From Gordionus sp. m RMFG-2023 (Eukaryota > Nematomorpha > Gordioida > Chordodea > Parachordodidae): DNA of 64,000 bases. The stretch covers positions 56,275,301 through 56,339,300 of the forward strand of contig NC_088776.1 in NCBI RefSeq assembly GCF_954871325.1. The letters run 5' to 3'. This document shows, one piece after another, positions 61,101 through 64,000 of the stretch. Each line of letters begins with the position of its first letter. Position 1 is the stretch's first letter. The notes below the pieces were generated by a model, which worked only from the letters and a program-made list of their open reading frames with translations, was not told the DNA's origin and made no database searches. Position numbers and translations under genes: made by a program.

Positions 61101-63771
61101 CAAGCATTTCATTTTTTAATTTCTGAGCGATTAAATGGGAGCCTTACCCTACATTCACAGTTAGGGCGAATTCGCGTTGAAGTATACAAAAATTTATGTA
61201 AAAATTATTATATTTCATATGCCTTGCCGCGAATTCGCGCTAACTATGAATGCAGGGTCATTCAAGCTCTTGATTGTGTTTAAAATAGGCGTGATCGTTT
61301 TCAAAAAAAAGTTGTAATCTGAGTGATTTTTAAACCAAAATTTAGATAGTGAATGGATGGTTCGGCTCTAGCACTTAACAAATTCATTAATATAATAAAA
61401 TTGATATTATTTTTCCACCACAAAGGTTTTAGCACTACTTTCTTATCCGCAACTAATCACGACCGATCCTGAAAAATGCGTCCTAACTTTTCCCTCCGAT
61501 GTCATAGCCAAGGCCAAGCGAATCCTGAACGCCTGTTCTGGTCACAGTTTAGGTTTGGGAGACGTTTTCAATTTATTTATTTTCGATGAAATAATGAATT
61601 TAGCAAGTGAATATGTTATATGAATGAGTGACGAACGAAAGCACTTTTAATTACTTTCAAATTCGTGACTTTTAATTAACTAATTTATTTGTTGTAATTT
61701 ATTTATTTTATTTTTTTTTCCTTTCTTTTTTAAAAATTAGTTTTTAGATTTTGATTTATCTATTTTTCTTCGGAAAGTTAGTAAACCAAAATTTTAACTG
61801 TCTAAAAATAGTAATAAAATAATCACTTATACATAATGAGGAAGGTTAGGTAAATACTTTTGTTTGAGTTATATAACATAAATCATTTGCTAGATAAACG
61901 AAAACCAATATTTTACTATTATGGTTATATAAACATATGTTCTTCTTCAATTTTTAACTTCAAAGGGAAAAGATAAGCGAGCATTATTCGTAGTTTGTAG
62001 TATATCAAAAATGAGAATATAACTAATTTGATGAAAAGTTTTATACAGAATGTGCTGCTGTGCTCATAATAACTGGATTTGTTAATTAAACGAGTCGAGT
62101 CAACATTTCTACTTGGTTTGTGAAAATCTAGCACGACTTGATCTCGAACAATATCGAGTTAAGTTAAGTTCGATTTTTTTTTTACTATTTTGGTGGTCGT
62201 TTTGATTCGATCCACCTAAATTATCAATACTATGTGATGTATAAATTCACAACCCGTTTCGAAGTCAATAACAACAGCATGATATATTTTTGCGTGTATC
62301 ATCAATTACACATAATGGTGGGGGGGTGGGGGGTTAAAAATATTTTTTTTGATATAATAATAATACCTAGACTGACGGTGATACATTAAAAGTGTGCATC
62401 AATTAATAACTGCTGAGGGGCGCCATTTTTGGTTTGAAAATAAAATAGTATCTTACCTCACAGTTATCCCAACTAAGGAGCTATTTCTCACAAGGAAATA
62501 TGTATTTAGCGGACCAAATTTAAACAATTTAATGTATTCTGGACCCTACATTCCTATACCAAAATGGCGTGTTACATTGTCTCCAGCTGAACGACGCTTT
62601 AAAATGAATGCATTATTATTAATGAGAATTTTCAGTCCAATATTATTATAAGCCATTGGGTCTGATATAGAATCCGTGGGTTATACGTAATAACTCGAGT
62701 TATAAATCGTTTACTGTTATAGATGACGATTTTTTAAGATTTAGGGAAATTTAATTTAACCCGAAATTGTATCCCGCCATGAGTAGAATGCCTAAACCCG
62801 TGAATATTCATACACATTTTTATCTTGAGCTATTGTGTGTATTTAATTAAATTTATCCGAAAAAAAATTAGTGTAAATTAAGAGTATACTCCAAAGGTTC
62901 CTTGGCAAATTTGTCCGAAACCCGCAAGGTGGTTAACTATTATTCTTGATAAAAAATGCGTTTCCTATAAGATCAGATTTTTTTTTCCAAAAGAAGTCGC
63001 CCTTTAATTATTGTTGTTAAACGGCTCGATAGAAAGGTTTGGACATCCATTAACGAAATCTTGAATCTTGCCATATTTTTTTGGCTAAAAAGTTGGGTTT
63101 GCCGTTTTTAAAAAACGAGTTAACAACGCTACCCTCAATGAATGACTTAATCTGGAGAGATTCCTGAATTCCAATACATTCCATATCCTAATATATATAT
63201 GTATTAACGTGATGTATTATTTTTACAACTTTAAATCATTTTTTTCAGCGTGGTTTTATTAAATTTAACTCTATCATGTTTGGAATAACTATATTATGAA
63301 TTGAAGACAATTTTGCTGTCATTTATAATTTATTATAAAAAAATAATATAGGGAAAATTTAAATTAAATTAAGTTTAAAAGTTCGTGGAAAAATTGTCTG
63401 AAATTTCGTAGGGTAATTTTCCAAACATGATGGATCCGGTAAAATCAGATTTTTAAAATTTAAAAAAACGCGCTCTCAAAAATGATTTATTGAATAAATA
63501 ATACATTGCCAGATAAAAAAACACATTGTCGCTAACATATGTATTGTATATATATACACACTAATTTTTAAACATCTTTGAATCATTAAGCTTGCATACG
63601 TCACTTTTTTAAATAAACGTATATATATATTATTAAGGCTCTTACTCGGCCAGCGCTGGTTTAGATATCGTTCGTCGCGACGTAGCATCATTTATCACTC
63701 GGCGCGATGGCGTGGGTGACTGCCATTTTGGAGACGTGTTTCTCTCTGCCGGAGCCAGTGAAGCTATCAGA
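54780..63771 (+). CDS. Alanine aminotransferase, N-terminal half (exons 1-4; gene continues beyond the window)
   Basis: Alanine aminotransferase moves the amino group of alanine to 2-oxoglutarate, giving pyruvate and glutamate, with pyridoxal phosphate as cofactor. Exons 54780-55172, 59863-59958, 61426-61552 and 63638-63771 join in phase (0, 0, 1) to about 250 residues. Conserved blocks are [16 protein letters not shown] (exon 1), [18 protein letters not shown] (exon 2), [10 protein letters not shown] and [12 protein letters not shown] (exon 3), and [18 protein letters not shown] and [11 protein letters not shown] (exon 4), all in family order. The family is about 490-550 residues long, and the cofactor-binding lysine lies in the missing half. 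All four introns have GT-AG signals (the last only its donor). It is the only host gene in the window. The leader of about 90 residues before the core is long for the family. Confidence 0.93.
59042..59190. mobile_element. Diverged MITE with AAAAAGCCCGATT inverted ends
   Basis: The left end GTTAAAAAGCCCGATTAAGA pairs with the right end ATCGGGCTTTTTTAAAGAC. TTAGCTAAAAT near the left and TTTTGGCTAAAGTCTTAATC near the right match the subterminal motifs of the TGTTGTTAAACGG family. Confidence 0.6.
59204..59280. mobile_element. Short Harbinger-like MITE, 77 bp, flanked by TAA
   Basis: CCCTGCATTCACCGTTAGCG at the left pairs with the inverse of CGCTCACTTTGAATTCAGGG at the right. TAA flanks both sides (59201-59203, 59281-59283), as expected for the three-base TWA target of PIF/Harbinger elements. 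A longer relative is at 61147-61257. Confidence 0.75.
59863..59958 (+). CDS. Alanine aminotransferase exon 2
   Basis: 32 codons between an AG acceptor (59861-59862) and a GTTTAA donor. It reads [14 protein letters not shown] and then [18 protein letters not shown], the strongest signature of the family in this window. An in-frame stop just upstream (59860-59862, TAG, shared with the acceptor) fixes the exon start. Confidence 0.92.
59959..61425 (+). other. Intron 2 of alanine aminotransferase (1.5 kb)
   Basis: GTTTAA to CCACCACAAAG. It contains G runs at 60055-60064 and 60641-60651, C runs at 60180-60187 and about 60840-60849, and a Harbinger-like MITE at 61147-61257. No coding signal was seen. 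Confidence 0.8.
61147..61257. mobile_element. Harbinger-like MITE, 111 bp
   Basis: The left end CCCTACATTCACAGTTAGGG pairs with the inverse of the right end CGCGCTAACTATGAATGCAGGG. The flanks TTA and TCA look like a three-base target duplication with one change. It is the same family as 59204-59280. Confidence 0.75.
61426..61552 (+). CDS. Alanine aminotransferase exon 3
   Basis: 127 bp, 42 codons plus one base. It reads [10 protein letters not shown], then [20 protein letters not shown] and SLG. The donor GTTTGG at 61553 leaves a single G that combines with GC of exon 4 to give glycine, keeping the family's SLGSYS-type run intact. Confidence 0.92.
61553..63637 (+). other. Intron 3 of alanine aminotransferase (2.1 kb)
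   Basis: GTTTGG to TATTATTAAG. It holds a G-rich patch (62319-62334), a MITE (63012-63127), and at 62394-62651 a less AT-rich open frame of 85 codons with no recognisable similarity, which I do not call a gene. Confidence 0.8.
63012..63127. mobile_element. MITE, TGTTGTTAAACGG family, short copy
   Basis: It starts TGTTGTTAAACGGCTCG and ends GAGTTAACAAC with a TTGGCTAAAAAG and CCGTTTTTAAAAAACG subterminal part. Its inside (GAAAGGTTTGGACATCCATTAA) matches the inside of the 3844-4008 copy, confirming the family. Confidence 0.75.
63638..63771 (+). CDS. Alanine aminotransferase exon 4
   Basis: 134 bp. With the G from exon 3 it reads [24 protein letters not shown], then [13 protein letters not shown], close to the start of the family's cofactor domain. 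The donor AGA before GTAAAT ends it, and the frame would meet a stop a few codons later if read through. About 230 bp of intron 4 follow to the window end, with no further exon. Confidence 0.92.
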
Positions 63772-64000
63772 GTAAATTCTTCAAAATAAATGTATTTTAA
63801 AAGGATTCCATTTTTGTATGGATTTTTTTGAAAATAGGAAAAATACGAAAGTGGATAGGAAAGTAAGAATGGTTAGGAAATTGAAGCTCAGTATCCTTTT
63901 GCGAAATCGCTAAAGAACCTCCCATTTGTCATGTGTGATCCATGCTGGATACGATTTTTTGTAGTTGATTATTTTAGGGCTATATTAGAAAGTGAAACCT

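Noticed and set aside
1-64000. CRISPR array, rRNA, tRNA, bacterial operons
   Set aside because: No evenly spaced short repeats with unique spacers were seen. No tRNA cloverleaf or rRNA core words were recognised by eye. The gene structure is eukaryotic.

Overview
This window is very AT-rich eukaryotic DNA, packed with transposons and with one host gene. The best evidence for the organism is an alanine aminotransferase gene in four short exons split by introns of 4.7, 1.5 and 2.1 kb. Introns of this size, together with Gypsy, hAT, Helitron, RTE-type LINE and Harbinger-like elements, point to an invertebrate animal with an AT-rich genome. The phylum cannot be fixed from the sequence. No rRNA, tRNA or CRISPR array was seen.

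Layout. 0.5-1.6 kb holds a decayed Gypsy integrase on the minus strand. 2.1-4.0 kb holds hAT-derived debris and a small MITE. 4.0-6.4 kb is featureless AT-rich DNA. From 6.4 to 41.7 kb the ground plan is a direct tandem array of a non-coding unit of about 11.8 kb: unit 1 at about 6.4-18.3 kb, a strongly shortened unit 2 whose two ends are at 20.5-20.9 and 29.96-30.5 kb, and unit 3 at about 30.5-41.7 kb. Transposons sit in this array like a stack. A 2.2 kb hAT with a perfect 8-bp target duplication (and a LINE fragment inside it) lies at the unit 1/unit 2 joint. A satellite array and a broken Gypsy element fill unit 2. The Gypsy element carries a 2.6 kb BED-finger hAT and an 836-bp hAT MITE, and each of these carries a smaller insertion. 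A second hAT with GC-rich ends sits in unit 3 only.

43.4-47.8 kb is one long imperfect inverted repeat (foldback) with arms of about 2.1 kb. Directly beside it, 47.85-49.83 kb is a 1,986-bp element with inverted ends of about 500 bp that start GGGCCATTCC. It encodes a cysteine-motif protein fragment of a kind I cannot assign. 50.5-52.95 kb holds the 5' end of an RTE-type LINE fused to a minus-strand Helitron Rep remnant, whose upstream leader consists of near-repeated small exons. A 400-bp polypurine tract follows.

54.8 kb to the window end holds the host gene. Exon 1 starts with an acid-free, lysine/asparagine/tyrosine-rich leader that could be a mitochondrial presequence. The four exons join in phase into the N-terminal half of alanine aminotransferase (about 250 residues), and the gene runs off the right edge. 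Its introns contain small MITEs and many long G or C runs. Apart from this gene, everything recognisable is mobile or repeat DNA.
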